The position numbers and the translations under genes are program-made. A stretch of DNA of 64,000 nucleotides from Sympetrum striolatum. Its lineage: Eukaryota; Arthropoda; Insecta; Odonata; Libellulidae. The stretch covers positions 8,236,752-8,300,751 of the forward strand of contig OX388341.1 in NCBI GenBank assembly GCA_947579665.1, written 5' to 3'. The notes below the pieces were generated by a model, which saw only the letters and a list, made by a program, of their open reading frames with translations, had not been told where the DNA came from and made no database searches. Below, piece by piece: positions 10,240 through 23,884 of the stretch (positions are counted from its first letter, which is position 1; each line of letters opens with the position of its first letter).

Positions 10240-12880
10240 TACTTGATATAAAGGTTGATTTCTATGGTTTTTGATCCAGTTATCATGAATTTGATGTTAT
10301 ATTTTCTATATTTGTGATATTTTTGTTCTTATCACACTATGTGTTTAAACAATAAATTGAAAAATCCAAATGACATATAAGGTTATTTCCACAATCGTAA
10401 ATACAAATTAAATATCCGATTATTCTAAATTGGATGTTTTTATGCATCTATCTAGTGATTACTATTGTTTGTTTGCATAATTTTTAAACAATTAATTTTA
10501 AACTAACCAAATGATTTTTCTAGCTCTGCTAATGTTTGAATAATTTTTATGCCAGAGGATTCTAATTTAGAAGTTAGTATAATTTATCTCAGATTATTAT
10601 TACTCTACTTCATTAATTGTTTAAACAATTTATATTAACTAATTTAAATTATGTAGGTGCAGCCTTTTTTTCAAATTTATATTTGCCTGCTAATGGATAT
10701 GACAGTATTTTGAACTGCATCTCTGCTATTTTAATTTTCTTGTGGTATTATTTTGATAGCTTTGCATACATAGAAATGGCTTGAAACCAATGTGCCATAA
10801 TTCCTAATTTACTCAGGGTTTACATCAAATGTATTGCTTTGATTGCAATAAGCTCATTTGATGCTGGGAGATTTATAAAATGAATCACTGTATACAGAAT
10901 TTTGCAATTAAATTTTAATCAGATATACCATTTAGTTTGGCAATAGAATTATCAAAGTAACAAATTAACTCTTTTTCCATATCTTTAATGCACATTATCG
11001 AGGAAAAATGTTAAACTCTCTCAAAAGCATCGTCTGATGATTCTTCATCAGTCTCATCATAGAGTAAGAAGATTCCTTACCTCAGCAGATAATTGCACAA
11101 TTTTTCTTTTCTGTACTCCTGAAATTGTTGATATTAAGGAATCAGATTTAAGAAGTAATCTTCGAAATAGATCTTTGTTTGCGGCGTTTCTGAAAAATTT
11201 TCTTGTGTTGTGCTCTCGGAATCTTCATATATCCTTATTCCTAGCCTCCATCGCCTCTTTGGACAAACTAGGAGGACAGCTTCCTTGGCTGTTAATTTTG
11301 CAATACAATTAAGACCACTATGCATAGAAGGCCCAAAAAATTGCATGATTATGATATATTTCTTGAAACATCTGGATCATGACATCAAATTACGTCCTCA
11401 CTCAATCATTCAGGGAAACCCTTTTATGCTCACCCATAGAATATTTCACTAGCGATGCTGGCTGATGAGCAAAGGCTAATCCATGCCATTAAAATAATAT
11501 TAAATTAAGCGGAAATTTTAAGAAAGATTAGAGGAAATTCTTACTCCCTTCTTTAAATTTTGATACACAACAACAACTTAATTGAATAGGTAACAATAGA
11601 AATAACCAAACTAATTTTGACGCTTAGCATTAGTAAAGTAAAGTAATAATAATATAATAAGTAAAGATTTATGGAAAATTTATAGGAAAATTATGGCAAT
11701 TAAGGATTCCCAAAAGCAGAATGTGAAATAAATAAATAGAATAAATTTAAAATTGCAGGAATGTTATACAGTGAAATATATTAATTGTTGATACTTAATA
11801 AAATGTTGATATTTAGAATAAATCAGTCTCCGTAGGCGTTTGTTTCTCATTTTTGCCTGTATTTTTGCAAAATTTTTAACTTTTTGGCAGCAGAGATTAA
11901 TATTATCTGAAAAATTTGAAATGCAATATCCTCATACCAGTATAAAACTTTCCTGCATAGGACAAATTTGATTTGAAAAAGAAAAAAATTGTTTTTTCTT
12001 ACCCTAATGTAAAATGTGCTGCAAGAGGACAAAAATAATCTGTCTCCAAGAAAGACGAAGTCTAGGAATAGAGTAGCTTTTCAAGGAAATTTAAAAATTC
12101 TAAATGCTTTCAAGTTGTTTGTAAGTTACTTGTCCGCAACCACGTCTATTTCTTTCCCTTAGAGCTCTCACACTATTTTTAGGTGAACATTGGGACTCAA
12201 AGATAATATTTAAGCCTAACTCTATACCGTGGATAGAAGCGGGAATGTGTAATCAATAAAATAGTGGTTCATTTATGAGATAAAAATATGGTAGAAGAAG
12301 TAGCATATGCAACAACTTAAAAATTGGCCACATAAATGGGATTTCATGAGTTACACAATGCGCCATCCGCTTCAGAGCACTGCATCGTTTTACTTAAATC
12401 AATCTTGTGGTCGAATTAACAAATATTAGCAGGATTTTTCTTAACTGCTTTATTGCATGTACTATACTCAATTTTAATGCATACAAATAACTCTGGGTGG
12501 CAAAGAGGCGCTCAAAACGATATTTAACTTTTTATTTGAAAATTAAGGTAAAAAACACTAAGCATTTTTAAAAATAATAAGTAAAACATAAATCAAACAA
12601 GCCTAGGTTGGAATGCTATAGAAAGGTTTTTTATGTGAGTGTAATAATGCTTACTGGCTATTTTCATCGACCAATTTCATGCAACTGGCATTTTCACGCT
12701 GAATGCTCGTCATGTTTCATGAGTCCCAGAGACTATTCTGATGAATGTAAATATTATTGTAGTAGTGTATATTGTTGATCAAATCCTGTAGAATCCAGAT
12801 ACACCCTTCGCAACTTCCCTGCCAAAAGTAAAAAAAAAAGACTTTTGGCCAGCATTTTACGATTTGGGACCACTGTGAGG
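10240..12880. other. AT-rich sequence, nothing assigned
   Basis: No coding similarity is convincing. A block near 11730-11880 (ATTGTTGATACTTAATAAAATG) resembles 47160-47260, so part of it is a dispersed repeat of unknown kind. Confidence 0.4.
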
Positions 12881-15310
12881 CAGTATGAAATGCATGGGGA
12901 TGATTTCAACTTTATTATGATTGATGTTCCAAGAAAGTAGAAATTCTATAAGCAGGCATGTGGACAGAAGTAATGAATGTTTCTTAAAAAACAGTTTATT
13001 GTTTACCTTATGGTTTGAAGGCACCATTTATATTTTACTATTCAATTTAACTGGTAAATGGAATTGCGGTTCAAGACATTCCTGATACATCCACTTGGAA
13101 ATATAGAAATGGTCAGAGTTGCCAAAAACAAATGGTTAAATGCTATTTCAACTTACAAAAAGTCCTGTGTTCAACACTAGGCCACTTGGATACAGAATCG
13201 ATTTTTATATTGGGAAATTTGGGTTCCTATATCCTAAATTTTCAAACCAAAAAGAACTTTGCTAAGTACCGTACTTTAAACTTATGCTTTCAGATTGCAA
13301 GCAACATTTAATCATATATCTTCTATATATATACCTTGCTCCGGATATACCTATATATACACTCACTCACTGGGGATCAAAATTCTAATCATGTTCCAGA
13401 ATTGTCACTGACTTGAAATTTTTACAAGGTACTGGCCATGATGTGTAACCGCCAGAAAAAAGGCGACTTTGAACCTCAGTGTCATGGGTTTGATGCCAGA
13501 AGACCCTGAAGTCCCGATTTTTTCTATAAGGATACATTGAAGGGATTTTCAAAACTCATTTTGAGACACTTCCCAGAAAATTAGAGAGTTGAAATTTCAG
13601 GTATTGCTGGAAACCGTGAATATCCTACAAAAATTAATAAAAGATTAACTAAGACCATCCTTGGTTTGACGCTATGTCAGGGCAAATATTCTCCAATTTA
13701 AAATGCATTGTGGCGATTGTTAAGTTTTTTTTAACCCTTTCCCGATAAGATAGAAAACTTGAAATTCAGCATGTTGATAGAGATCATGAGTACATTATAT
13801 GCACACTGTTTAACGTTTCTCTGATGTCCCTTGGTTCGATCCCAGGGAGACTTTTACATTACTTTATGCAGTTCAAATGGGGATAACAGAGTCTTATTTT
13901 AGGTTCTTCTGTTTTTCAAATTTTGAGACGATATTATACGAATTAAATACGTTTTATTTCTACCAGGGTGTTACATTCACATTTTGCAAAAGGTCCTGCA
14001 TTTGACACCTGGCAGCCCTACTATTTTAAACTTATGACAGGAATTTCTAGTTATTTAAGATTCATTTAATGAGAAGGTGGTAATTCTACGTCCAGGCATG
14101 TGAACAGAAGTAATACATGGTAATTCTTTTAAGATTTTTATTAATTATTTGAAAAGTATAGTACTTTAAACATATGCTTGCAGTATCCAAGCAACTTTTA
14201 CTCGTATATATATATATATACATTCATTCGTTCATTCATAGGGGATCAAAACTCTAACCATGTTCCACAATTGTCACTGACTTGAAATTTTACAACGCGT
14301 GGACTATAGCATGTAACCTCCTGTAAAAATGCAACTTTGAACCTCAGTGTCATGGGTTCGATGCCAGAAGGTCCCAAAGTCCCAATTTTTTCCAAAAATT
14401 TTTTTGAGTAACTTCCCGGCAAATTAGAGAGTTGAAATTCGAAGGATCTCTGGAGACCATGCATACTCGGCAAAAATTATAAGACATCTTCGACGCTAGG
14501 TCAGGGCTAATATTCTCCAATTTAAAATGCATTGTGGCAATTTTAAAGATTTTATTTTTAATCCCTTCCCAATAAGATGGAAACTTGAAACTCGGCATGT
14601 AGATAGAGATCATTAATACATTTTACATTTGCTGTTTAACATTTTTATCTGATGGCTCTTGGTTCGATCCCAGAGAGCCATTTACATTACCCTATACATT
14701 ACAAATTGTGGTAATGAAGTCTTATTTCAGGACCTTCCTGGTATGATATTGAATTCAAATTTTTAATTTATTAAGTTTTATTTCCAGGGGGTTATATTTA
14801 TTCACATCTTCCAAAAGGTTTTTGGGATTGGCATCTCTACTATTTGAAACGAATGGAAGGAAGTTCAAATTACTTATGATTCAGTTTTGAAAATATATTA
14901 AGCTGCATCCTGGTAGGATGAGGAATTCAAAATCACAGAGGTCCCAGAAAATGCACTTTTTTTATTTATAAAACTGTCACTAAAAGTGCCTGAGTTTGAC
15001 GCCAGTTGAGTGCAAATTTCTCCTATTTAAAATAAATTGTGGTATTTTTTAATAATTCTTCCAATTCCTTTTCCGATTGCATGCATACGTAAAATATGAA
15101 TAAAGGTCATAAATACATTTCATATAAGAATTTTAGGGTTTCCCTCATGATCCTTGGATTGATCCAGGAGTGCCATTTACATTCTATGCATTGCAAATGG
15201 CAATAACAGAATCTCATTTTAGGATCATCCTGGTATTATATCCACTTAAAACTTTGAATTAAATTTGTTTTATTCTTACAAGGTCGTTCTATGTATTCGC
15301 ATTAGAGAAC
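12880..15310 (+). repeat. Array of about 165-bp modules with tRNA T-arm-like cores
   Basis: B-box-like cores (consensus GGTTCGATCCCAGG with variants) recur at about 13165, 13480, 13660, 13830, 14000, 14345, 14480, 14660, 14990 and 15160, mostly 135-180 bp apart. A larger unit of about 0.9 kb is also repeated: GGGGATCAAAA through TGACTTGAAATTTT to CCTCAGTGTCATGGGTTCGA appears at about 13370 and again at 14240, each time preceded by a TATATA run. Module ends share TAGAGATCAT-ATACATTT and GCCATTTACATTAC. No open frame is conserved between units. Confidence 0.75.
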
Positions 15311-16255
15311 AGCAATGGTTAACCGAGTCGATCCCTATCCTCGGAGCTCCTCCAAGCCTGGGTCTATGCAATGACATAGGCAAGAGGTGTAGGTAATGGT
15401 AAATACACCGGTCGGCTTTGAATTGAAGGAAATATGAGTACTCAAACCCCCAAATGGTTCAGAATGTGTTGAAGAGACTCAAAATGAATCAATAGACCCG
15501 TCTTGAATTGGTTCCTCCGTTCTTACTCATCAGTCGCCTCAATACTAGAAAGTCCTGCTTATATGTGGAAGGCGTTGTAATTTAGCTATGGTTCTTGTGA
15601 AGAGTAGTTTACAGGCTGTTTATTTTTCCTATTTGCAAAATTTTGTTGAATTTTTTAATGTTAGATACTGATGAATGAAAATGAAAACATATCTCTGGAA
15701 ATTGGTCCACTTATATCATATAGAAAGGGAGTTCATATTGCTTGTAACATTCCTTTTACTAGAGTGTATATTTCCACCAATTTATTGCATCTGACTCCGA
15801 TGAATGAAGTTAGAAGTCATATGGAGGCATTCATTTGGCTTCCAAATGATTTTAATAGAATCGAAATAGTCCAGAAAGAAAACATGCAAATAGTAACTCA
15901 TCAGATTTTTTTTAAATGGAGCATAGCAGTTGGTGCGTTTCAAACTGGGAGCATTTTCATGATTTTTAAATAGCTCCGCACCATATTAATAATTTTAAGT
16001 AATGAATACAGTATTCTAGGAAATTTAAGGTTATACTTGTCTAAACTCATCACAATAAGAATTGAATTAATCATCCATGATGCCAAAAGAGCGATCAATT
16101 ATGTATTTTTATGAATGTTTATTGCAGAAACTGAAATTAATTTGTATATAGAGCCTAGCTGCAGGATATATGCACTTTCGTAAATATGCTATTTCTTGAG
16201 TTTCATATTCTATAATAAATTAATTTTATTTATTCATGACAATGAAGGATTTTGA
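15311..16255. other. Unassigned sequence with a 100-codon open frame
   Basis: An open frame at 15671-15973 (+) has no recognisable motif and no start context or codon bias that argues for a gene. The stretch 15310-15560 is less AT-rich than its surroundings and may be another repeat. Confidence 0.3.
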
Positions 16256-16259
16256 GCAC

Positions 16260-16680
16260 AATTTTATTAAGTTTATTCTTCAGTATTACACAATCAATTA
16301 AGAGGGGATCGACACCAGGGGTCTCTAAAATTAATAACTGTTACGATGTTTAAGAATTTTTTTGATCACTTTCCTGATAATATAGAAACTTAAAACTTGG
16401 AATGTAAATAAAGAACATAGATACATTTGAAATGCATGTTTCAGGATTCCTTGATCGTCCTTGGTTCGATCCCAGACAGATATTTACATTGCTGTATGCA
16501 TTTCAGAAGGGGATAATGGAGTCTTATTTCAGGACCTTCCCAGTATGATATGGACTTCAAACTTTGCATTAAAGAAGATCAAGTCATAACAAGTCTAACG
16601 GTCTATTCACAGCTGCCAAAAGGTCCTGGGTTCGATACCTGGCGTCTACAAAATTAAAAATTTTAAATTGGTTGTTTATT
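16260..16680 (+). repeat. tRNA-like module array, three units
   Basis: Cores at about 16310 (GATCGACACCAGG), 16462 (GGTTCGATCCCAGA) and 16628 (GGTTCGATACCTGG), 155-165 bp apart. The same three modules in the same order recur at 41570-42190, so a multi-module unit moved or duplicated as a block. Confidence 0.7.
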
Positions 16681-16689
16681 TGGAAATTA

Positions 16690-17745
16690 GAACATGTGCA
16701 TTTATTACAAAATAATTATTCAGTTGTAATGGTTTCTTGCCGTTTTTGATTACTCTTCACAATAACAAAAAAGTTCATTACTATGGGTTTATTTACATGG
16801 AAAACAATGCAATGCAATACGTCTATCACTCAGTCTCTTGCTATAGATTAAGCTCTGGCTGATTAATAATAATTAAAAGGTTTTCTTCTTTGTTTTTTAT
16901 TCCTCTTCTTTATTATCTTTCTTTTATGTATATTAATAATTTTCGTCATTCACTGTTACTGTATAAGTTTCCACTGTTTAAATATGTTGTATTTATTTTT
17001 TTAAATAGTTTGTGTCACTCATTTGTTGTTTTACTCTTTGTTCGTATTTTGATTTCGTTTCCATCGCCTATTTCAATCAGTTTGGTGATTCATCCTATAG
17101 TGGTGCTTGTAGTAGACTCAAAAGGCCAATTTCATAATTTTTCATTTAACATGTCCCGAAAAACATTATTTATAATGTTTGTGACGTAAAATTTAATATG
17201 ATATAAATTAATAACTTCCAAGTTTAGATTGAATATAGAGTTTTAAAATACTGTCATAGATAAATATCGAAGTACGGCCAGAGAACTTAGATTTTATAAA
17301 TATTTACATTTATTTATGGAGAAAGTCATGTACTAGCCACATCAGGTTTTTCAATTATGTCTCCAAAACAAGAGAATAAGCCAACCTAGGCATTATAAAA
17401 GAATTTTTGGAACTGAGCCTCATAGGAAAACAGATTTAATTTTTAGATCCAGCATCATCAAATTAGCCTAGAACACCCATCATATTCCTTATAACAAAAA
17501 TGTTGTTGTCCATTGTGATTTGTTTTGAAGCTCCTCACATTTTTTATTAAAAATTGATTCCACCTCTGGGTCCAAGATTGAGTAAAGCATCTCCCAATAA
17601 AATTGTCACCAAGAGGTGCACAATTCCTTGTGAAGGAAGTGAGCTAGGTAGACCAAGAGATGGTAAATGCATAGTGTCATGGAGGCCAAGGGTTAGCCCA
17701 TATGCTGAAGAGCAAGACAAAACAAAATGAATTACAAAATAAAAT
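16690..17745. other. AT-rich sequence, nothing recognised
   Basis: An open frame at 16890-17189 is rich in Phe, Ile and Val because the DNA is T-rich; no similarity was seen. Confidence 0.35.
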
Positions 17746-17752
17746 AAAAATA

Positions 17753-19268
17753 CAGAGTTGCGTTATAGTGAGCGATTCTTTGGACATTGTCCATCTCACA
17801 GCAAAAAGGATAGGAAGTTACTTCATTATAAAGAGTGATCAAAATGTGAGGTATCGTTATAACGAGTGTCACGGTTCTATATTCGCCTTGCAGGCAGCAT
17901 ATCTTGTAATCGAAGACGTCTCACGAGTTTCACTATCCCCTTTGTCCCTCACGTCTCCTATTTCTTATCCCCTTGTATCCTGTTTATTTTCGGCGATGAT
18001 CCTTCTAGTCAGCAGTTTGAATCGAGTTTCCATTTTATTGGCATCCAATAACCTGTGGGATTTGTTTTCATTCGAAACTTGGCACCAAATCGTCTAATGG
18101 GAGGGAATATAAGAGATAAAAGCAGCGCTGTTTCGGATTTCCAGGGTAACCTCTCCCTCACACCACTGTCATTAGTTATGAAGCGTGTGAATGAAAAATA
18201 TCTTGAGAAAGAAATTTGATATGAATTAGGGGTTCCTTTCCACATGATGGTTATCGCTCTTCCATCAGTCGATCATTAGACGTGAGTCCGTTCAGGAGAG
18301 CTTTCTAATAACTGAGTTTCTAGTGTGACAGTTCTGTGAGGGAGAGTAAATGAAAGGCTTTAGATTTAGTAAAGAAATTTGATTGTGCGAAAGAGAAACC
18401 ACGAGTGAATCCGAAATTGGCAGATGGTATTTACTAAGTAAGGGGCACATTTCGGGAAACAATTAATACAATTTGACTGGAACGACGGTATTTTTGGGCT
18501 AAAACTTGACTGAAGGATGCACTTACGTACCTGCAAGTGGCTATCAATTGTTATATTGCTTTGTTACAATGCTTCAAATAAAATCCTTTCCTTTCTTACA
18601 TAGTTTATCCAATTATTTTTTTCCTAACGATTAGCACCATTACAAGAAAAACATATTTTCTTGGTTCCCTCGATTAAGATTTCAGAAGTGAGAGGTGGCA
18701 TGGCTTTGAAGGGTGGGAGTTGAACAGGGAGGTTTCTGTTTGTGCCTGGAGTATAAGAGAGGAAAGATGAGAGCAGCCATGGAGGAAGAAAATATATGAG
18801 AGTAGAGGAGAAGGAATTCTGCTCTCACTAGCTGCGCTGAAGAATTATTGGCACTGGAGAAAAACTCGTGCCTAACGAGCATGACTCTCGTAACAACTTA
18901 ACCTCCTGGAAAGCCATGTTTAAATTTTAAGCTACATCATCAAATCCTAACTAATATGATTATCTAATGATATATTATTAGTTTTGAAGATTATTGAGCA
19001 ATAATGATTCACATTTTATGTTAGAGGATGCACTTTGGTTATGGTTTATGAGTCAATGAAATAATATTTTTGATGCAAATGTACTCTTTTACGTATTCTG
19101 AAGCAATGGTGTAAGAATTAAAACCCCAACAGTTCCATTCTAATGCATTTGCTGCCCTTGGATTCAAGAGGATGGACATTTAGATTAATAAATCGGCTAT
19201 AACGAGTACATGTTATAATGAGTACTTTTCCAATTTTTGTCAGCGCTCGTTATAACAGACTTCTACTG
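17753..19268 (+). mobile_element. Tigger/pogo-type non-autonomous element, copy 1
   Basis: Flanked by TA on both sides (17751-17752, 19269-19270). The right end reads CGTTATAACAGACTTCTACTG, the inverted repeat typical of Tigger-like elements. The left end keeps CAG but has lost about 40 bp of terminal repeat compared with the second copy (55766-57352), of which this is the full-length reverse complement. No transposase frame is present. Confidence 0.85.
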
Positions 19269-19638
19269 TATATATAAATAAAACACCAGAAAAATTAATG
19301 AGGGAATAAATGACACAGAATCAGGCGTAACTTTGAGGAATATATCGAGGAAACTTATACTTTTTTCCTTTTCTGTGGTTTAGTAAAAGTTTTCTCAATA
19401 TGGATTTTAATAAGGGAATAATGAAATTCACTAGTACTTCTGAGCATTATTTCTTATATCTTATGAACATATATTTTTTATGCAAGAAAGATTTTTATAA
19501 TTGATGTTTGCAAAAAGGTTTCAAAATTTTTCACCTGATACAATTTATGGCCTGCATATATTTCTGCTATCTTAGTCCTACGCTTACATAAATGAGGTAT
19601 TTATGTAATTTCTTACAAAAGAAAATTGGAATTTTCAG

Positions 19639-19836
19639 GTCCTGTTAGCTGAGCTTCGTGGTGGTAGCATTGGAGAAATAGTTGGTGGTCGCAAGTATTA
19701 TGCTGTCAAAGTGCTTCAAAAAGATGTTGTCTTAGAAGATGATGATGTAGAATGTACATTGGTGGAAAGGAAAGTGCTGGCTTTGGGAACAAGGCATCCT
19801 CTATTATGTCATCTCTTTTGCACCTTCCAGACAGAG
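19639..19836 (+). CDS. Pkcdelta: PKC-delta-type kinase, visible exon 1 (kinase N-lobe)
   Basis: This exon encodes residues 1-66 of the visible product of a diacylglycerol-responsive serine/threonine kinase (novel PKC, delta type), a cytosolic and membrane-recruited signalling enzyme. It begins in phase 0 at VLLAEL, directly after the point where the glycine loop GxGxxG should end, with acceptor ATTTTCAG and donor GTAAGC. YYAVK gives the ATP-binding lysine (K24) and VECTLVERK the helix-C glutamate (E43). LVERKVLALGTRHPLLCHLF closely follows my memory of insect PKC-delta. Between AEL and AVK there are about eight more residues than I recall for mammalian PKC-delta. The upstream exons are not in the window as far as I can see. 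Confidence 0.95.
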
Positions 19837-20252
19837 GTAAGCATCAAATGGCAATTTAATTATATCCATTTGGGGTTTAAATAGAAATGTAAAAAGTGAT
19901 TAATTTTAATATCATATGGAAGACAGTTTTTTAGATGTTTGCATGTGTTATTGACATTTTCTTGAAAAATTTTACTACTGGTTTCTAACCTTGCTTCAGA
20001 ATAGTTGTATTCAGTGATATTTCAAATGAAAAATTACTCTGGCTATGAATAATTTTGGGATGAAATGTTAAATTTGAGAGGAATTTTAATCAAAGTTCAA
20101 GCAATATTTCTAACATTGAACTCATTTGACATAAAAGGAATGCCCATTCTGCATAGAGCCATGCTCTGCATCCAAGATTTCCATTCTTCCAAATAATTTT
20201 CTTTACCTTAGTATTTCAGGTAACATTTGTGATGTTGATATCTAATCAATAA
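19837..20252 (+). other. Intron start, nothing recognised
   Basis: Donor GTAAGC follows exon 1. The rest of this 8.5-kb intron holds the elements listed separately. Confidence 0.7.
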
Positions 20253-20260
20253 TACTAGGC

Positions 20261-20709
20261 CAGGGGTACCTAAACTGCGTACAGCAGGACTTTACATGTT
20301 TTAACTACAACAAGCGTTACAAAAATGCTTTCAGACGTAGGTTGAGAATCCTTGAAAGACAGGTATCAGGCACAGATTGGAAGCTAGGCTGCAATTGTTT
20401 AATTAATTCAGGGAAATTACATTTGCGGAAGATGTGAACGGTATCATGCAACCCCCGTGCTACCTCAGTAGAGCCAATAATGAACGTAAGTTAAGAGAAA
20501 TAGATTCTACCATGTTTTAAAAATCCGTTCTTTCCACGAAAAATGTGCGGCATTAACCAATTAAAGAAGTAGTTGGATCAACATGTTGAAAGGTTCTAAT
20601 GTAGATGTAGAACTGTAGGTTGTTTTTACAATTATTGTAATTGGAGCCCTGTAAAAATATATTAAACCTTTAGGTGTGTCACAAAAGGAAAAAGTTTGGG
20701 AACCCCTTG
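20261..20709. mobile_element. hAT-type MITE
   Basis: The ends CAGGGGTACCTAAACT and AGTTTGGGAACCCCTTG are inverted repeats close to the CAGGGGTTCCCAAACT type common in hAT elements. Length is 449 bp with no coding capacity. Flanks CTAGGCC and GTAGACC may be a worn target duplication. Confidence 0.7.
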
Positions 20710-20811
20710 TGTAGACCAAAAGTGGGTAATCTCTGACCTTCACGACATCTTCTCAATCTCATTGGATACACAAAATGAAACAAAGACGTTTTGTACAGAA
20801 CATGGACATTA

Positions 20812-21400
20812 GGGTGTACAAAGATATAAGAGAAAAATTATTTTAGCAAAATCACATGCACATAACCTCTATTCTTTTCTGTTTGACTGTATTAACGTAT
20901 TTAATAAATATTATTGTGATTGGATTATGGTAACCTGTGCCGACTCGATGCCAAACAATTTTTGAAAAATGAAAATTGGTACCAACAAGGGAAACACCAG
21001 GTAAGTAGGAATTTAATAAACAGATCCTCACAAATCTTTCAGGGCTCATTCTTTGATTAAATAAATGGGACATGTGTCCGACCATTGAAATCAATGGCCT
21101 TTTGTTTTAAAAAAATAACAACTGAATATCGGAGTTAGGCAATCATGCCATACACGTGCATTCCAATGTACACCTCGAGTTGACTGGACATTATTTTCTT
21201 CCATTTCTTATACTGATAACTTATATTTTTGCAATTACATTTCATTTTTTTACCTTCCAAGCATTATTTAATTTTATTTAGCATTTATTCTAATATACAT
21301 AACTCCGTACAGTGGGCTGGAATTGAAAAAAGGTGGCCAAAAATATAAAAGTGGATTTTTAAGAATTTAGATGCTTCACATAGTTACTGCTGAATAAATT
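20812..21400 (+). repeat. Dispersed repeat with GGGTGTCC-type end, copy 1
   Basis: Starts AGGGTGTAC and contains TTGGATTATGGTAACC, GATGCCAAACA, TCTTTCAGGGC and GTGGGCTGGAATT, all in the same order as copies at 49311-50060 and, in reverse, 50640-51551. Likely a non-autonomous TIR transposon; no coding frame is conserved. Confidence 0.65.
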
Positions 21401-22650
21401 CCGTAAATTGGTCAAGAAATTGGTCTTTTAAAAAGTTAGCTATTCAGTTCCCTTTCAATTAAATACAATTGGTCTACAGTTTAGTCTATAGTGGCTCTTA
21501 CAGTCATAACCTCCATAGCACATTGGAGGAATGTTTGAAGAGTTACATAGAACTAGGGTGAGTCAAAGATTTGCATTAAAGGACATGTACACTAGTAGTA
21601 TTGTGTGTTATTGATTCTAATGTACACCCAGATTTTTCAGCCAAAAGAGGAACCAAAAGGGTGTCTGTTATTTTCAAGTAAATATGATAGTATTTGTTCA
21701 ATCCTTATACTGAAAGCATACCCTCGCATAAATGAAAATTAACTGAGCTTTAAAGGACAAATAGCTACTTTTGAATACAAAATAATTTTATCCTAGAAAA
21801 AAATCTGAACAATTTTTTCTAAATATAGTGATTATTGTGAGATTTTCTTTTGTAATTGTGAATTATTAAGAGATAACCATTCTAAAAGTCAACAATATCT
21901 CTTATCCTTATTCTTACCCTTATAGACAATCACACTGGAGTGTGAAAATTGTGTGCCAATATTTTGGCCTGCAGAGAACAATAGGGTTAATTTCCTACAA
22001 ATTCTTTGAGTTAATCAACAATTAACAGTTTGACTATGGTCATTCATTTAAACTTGAATCATTGCCATGAACCTAGGTCCCTGTTGGTTCCATAATATTA
22101 ATTTGCTTGTCATTTCATTAGTAAACAATGAATTCATAAATGTATATATGAAAAAATGTGCACTATTTTCTCATAATCTTATCCCTAGAATATTTTTTCT
22201 TTTCGAGAAGAAGAAAAAATACTTTAGGTAGAACGCCACTATATTTCTTAAGTCAGAATGCCTAAAAATTTTGGTATTTCCATAGAAAATTATCTTCAAA
22301 ATTTTTAGCAATAATCTTAATAACACTGAAGGAAAATGGATAAATGGAAGCAAAAATCATGTTCTTTAATCTGTAGATATTAAACATTTGAGCAACAAAA
22401 GTTGAATCACTTCACAAGGCAGCTAGATTCAGTTTTAATTGATCAAACTTTGCGAAATCCCCCCCATACACAACTTAAGGAACATGATAAGTTTTGATGC
22501 TCAAGCATCATCTTCAAGTGACAAAGAAGGTTAAGACATTCGCCTATAATAAAGACCCATAATAATAATAATATTGAAGACAGAAAATGGGTGGGAGGGA
22601 ACATGAGAGTTAGATAAAGATGAGAGAGTTGAATGTTCATACCTATGTGT
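21401..22650. other. Intronic sequence, little recognised
   Basis: A short block near 21640-21700 (CAAAAGGGTGTCTGTTATTTT) resembles 42215-42250 next to a Tigger fragment. An AAT microsatellite lies near 22560. No gene was seen. Confidence 0.4.
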
Positions 22651-22654
22651 TTCA

Positions 22655-22850
22655 TTATTCATGAAGAAGTGTTGGCCATTGGGTCCCCTCTCTCTCTGGT
22701 TTTGGGGAAATTGTCCTTAACCAATATGAATATGCTTTATTTAACTCTTTCTATACTTTATAGATGGATTATACTATATAGATTTTATGGTTTGGATGTG
22801 TTGACGATATTGTCTGTATATGGACAGGACTTTGAAGCCATTGAACTTTT
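22655..22850 (+). pseudogene. Penelope-like reverse transcriptase fragment
   Basis: AIGSPLSLVLGKL matches the MGSPLSPVLANIF block of PLE reverse transcriptases. About 50 codons later, in another frame, WFGCVDDIVCIW matches the WFRYVDD catalytic block. The frameshift and the Y-to-C change show decay. The spacing of the two blocks fits a PLE palm domain. Confidence 0.7.
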
Positions 22851-22995
22851 CCTTTACCTTCTAATTTCACCTCTGCTTAAACCTACTGTTCCTTCTCCCT
22901 CTGTCTTAAATGTGTATAATGTTAAATATAAGGCTTCTTCATTACAAGAAGATGATGTATTTGCATTGAAACTAATTGTATTCCTTTGGATATGA

Positions 22996-23880
22996 GTGTT
23001 TTAATAATCATTATGAGTATAACAGCTAAGTAAAGGATAGACGTAGGCCCCTAACAGTAGCTTACCATAGGTAAGTGGGGTCTTCATGTGACTGGGCATA
23101 ATAATTGCTCCCTATATCAGATGACATCATCTCCCAATCACTGTATGGTTAAAAGTAGGCACTCTGTATTTGAGTATCTGTATTTGTGTGGGGTTTTACA
23201 TGGCATTATTTGCAAAAACTGAATCTAGTTTTCTTGAGTAGGGTCCTTTTTTATTTCTCTCCCATCGAAGAATTCTACAAAGTGACACGTAAGTCAGTTG
23301 ATTTTATTCATTAAACACTGATACAAAGAAAATTCCAATGTATTCCAGATTTTCTTCACTAATGGTTTTCTTGCATTTTCATTATTATGAAAGATTGCTA
23401 CCCATATTATATTGCTCACTACTGTCAGACTGTAACTGTACTGTCTGTACTGCTTACTATTACTCCATTTTAAAAATTATTGAAATCAGTTTTGCTTAAG
23501 ATTTTTCAATGAACGTTATACTGAAGATTATGCTGCTCTTCCATAAGTTATACATATCACGAATTAAGTTATTATTACAGTACAAAGTACTATGGTAATA
23601 GTTGTCATAATAGCCTGGTATAGTCAAATGATTAGACCATTTGTCATTGGTGAAAGCAGTCCAGGGCTTTTGTTTTTGATAAAGGTGAAGATGTTGACCT
23701 AGCATTACGAAAAAATATAAGCTGTCAGTATTTTTTCTGTGGTGTTTTGTAAATAAATTATATTCACCTTGCTTCTGACTACCAGCATTAGTAGGTATTG
23801 GTTCTAAAAGAATCAAGAAAGGCCAGGTAGTCAGTGCAGTGCAAAGGTACTCCATAAGTTAACTATTGTAGATGTACCTA
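22996..23880. other. Intronic sequence, nothing recognised
   Basis: A 119-codon open frame at 23855-23496 (-) has no motif I recognise and is treated as chance. Confidence 0.35.
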
Positions 23881-23884
23881 TTGT

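Noticed and set aside
11134..11346. Harbinger-type nuclease remnant on the minus strand
   Set aside because: A KRRWR stretch and an FEDYF block hinted at a PIF/Harbinger N-terminus, but no further blocks could be matched.
12880..15310. CRISPR array
   Set aside because: Repeats are degenerate and about 165 bp apart in eukaryotic DNA with spliced genes; no short identical repeats with unique spacers.
15671..15973. 100-codon open frame on the plus strand as a gene
   Set aside because: No recognisable domain and it stands next to repeat arrays; kept only as unassigned.
16890..17189. Membrane protein gene
   Set aside because: Hydrophobic translation is what T-rich DNA gives by chance; no conserved motif.
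1..19638. Upstream PKC exons (C1 domains, glycine loop)
   Set aside because: I looked for coding of GxGxxG and cysteine-rich C1 patterns and saw none; small exons could still have been missed.
23496..23855. 119-codon open frame on the minus strand as a gene
   Set aside because: No recognisable motif, no splice or start context, and no support from neighbours; consistent with chance.
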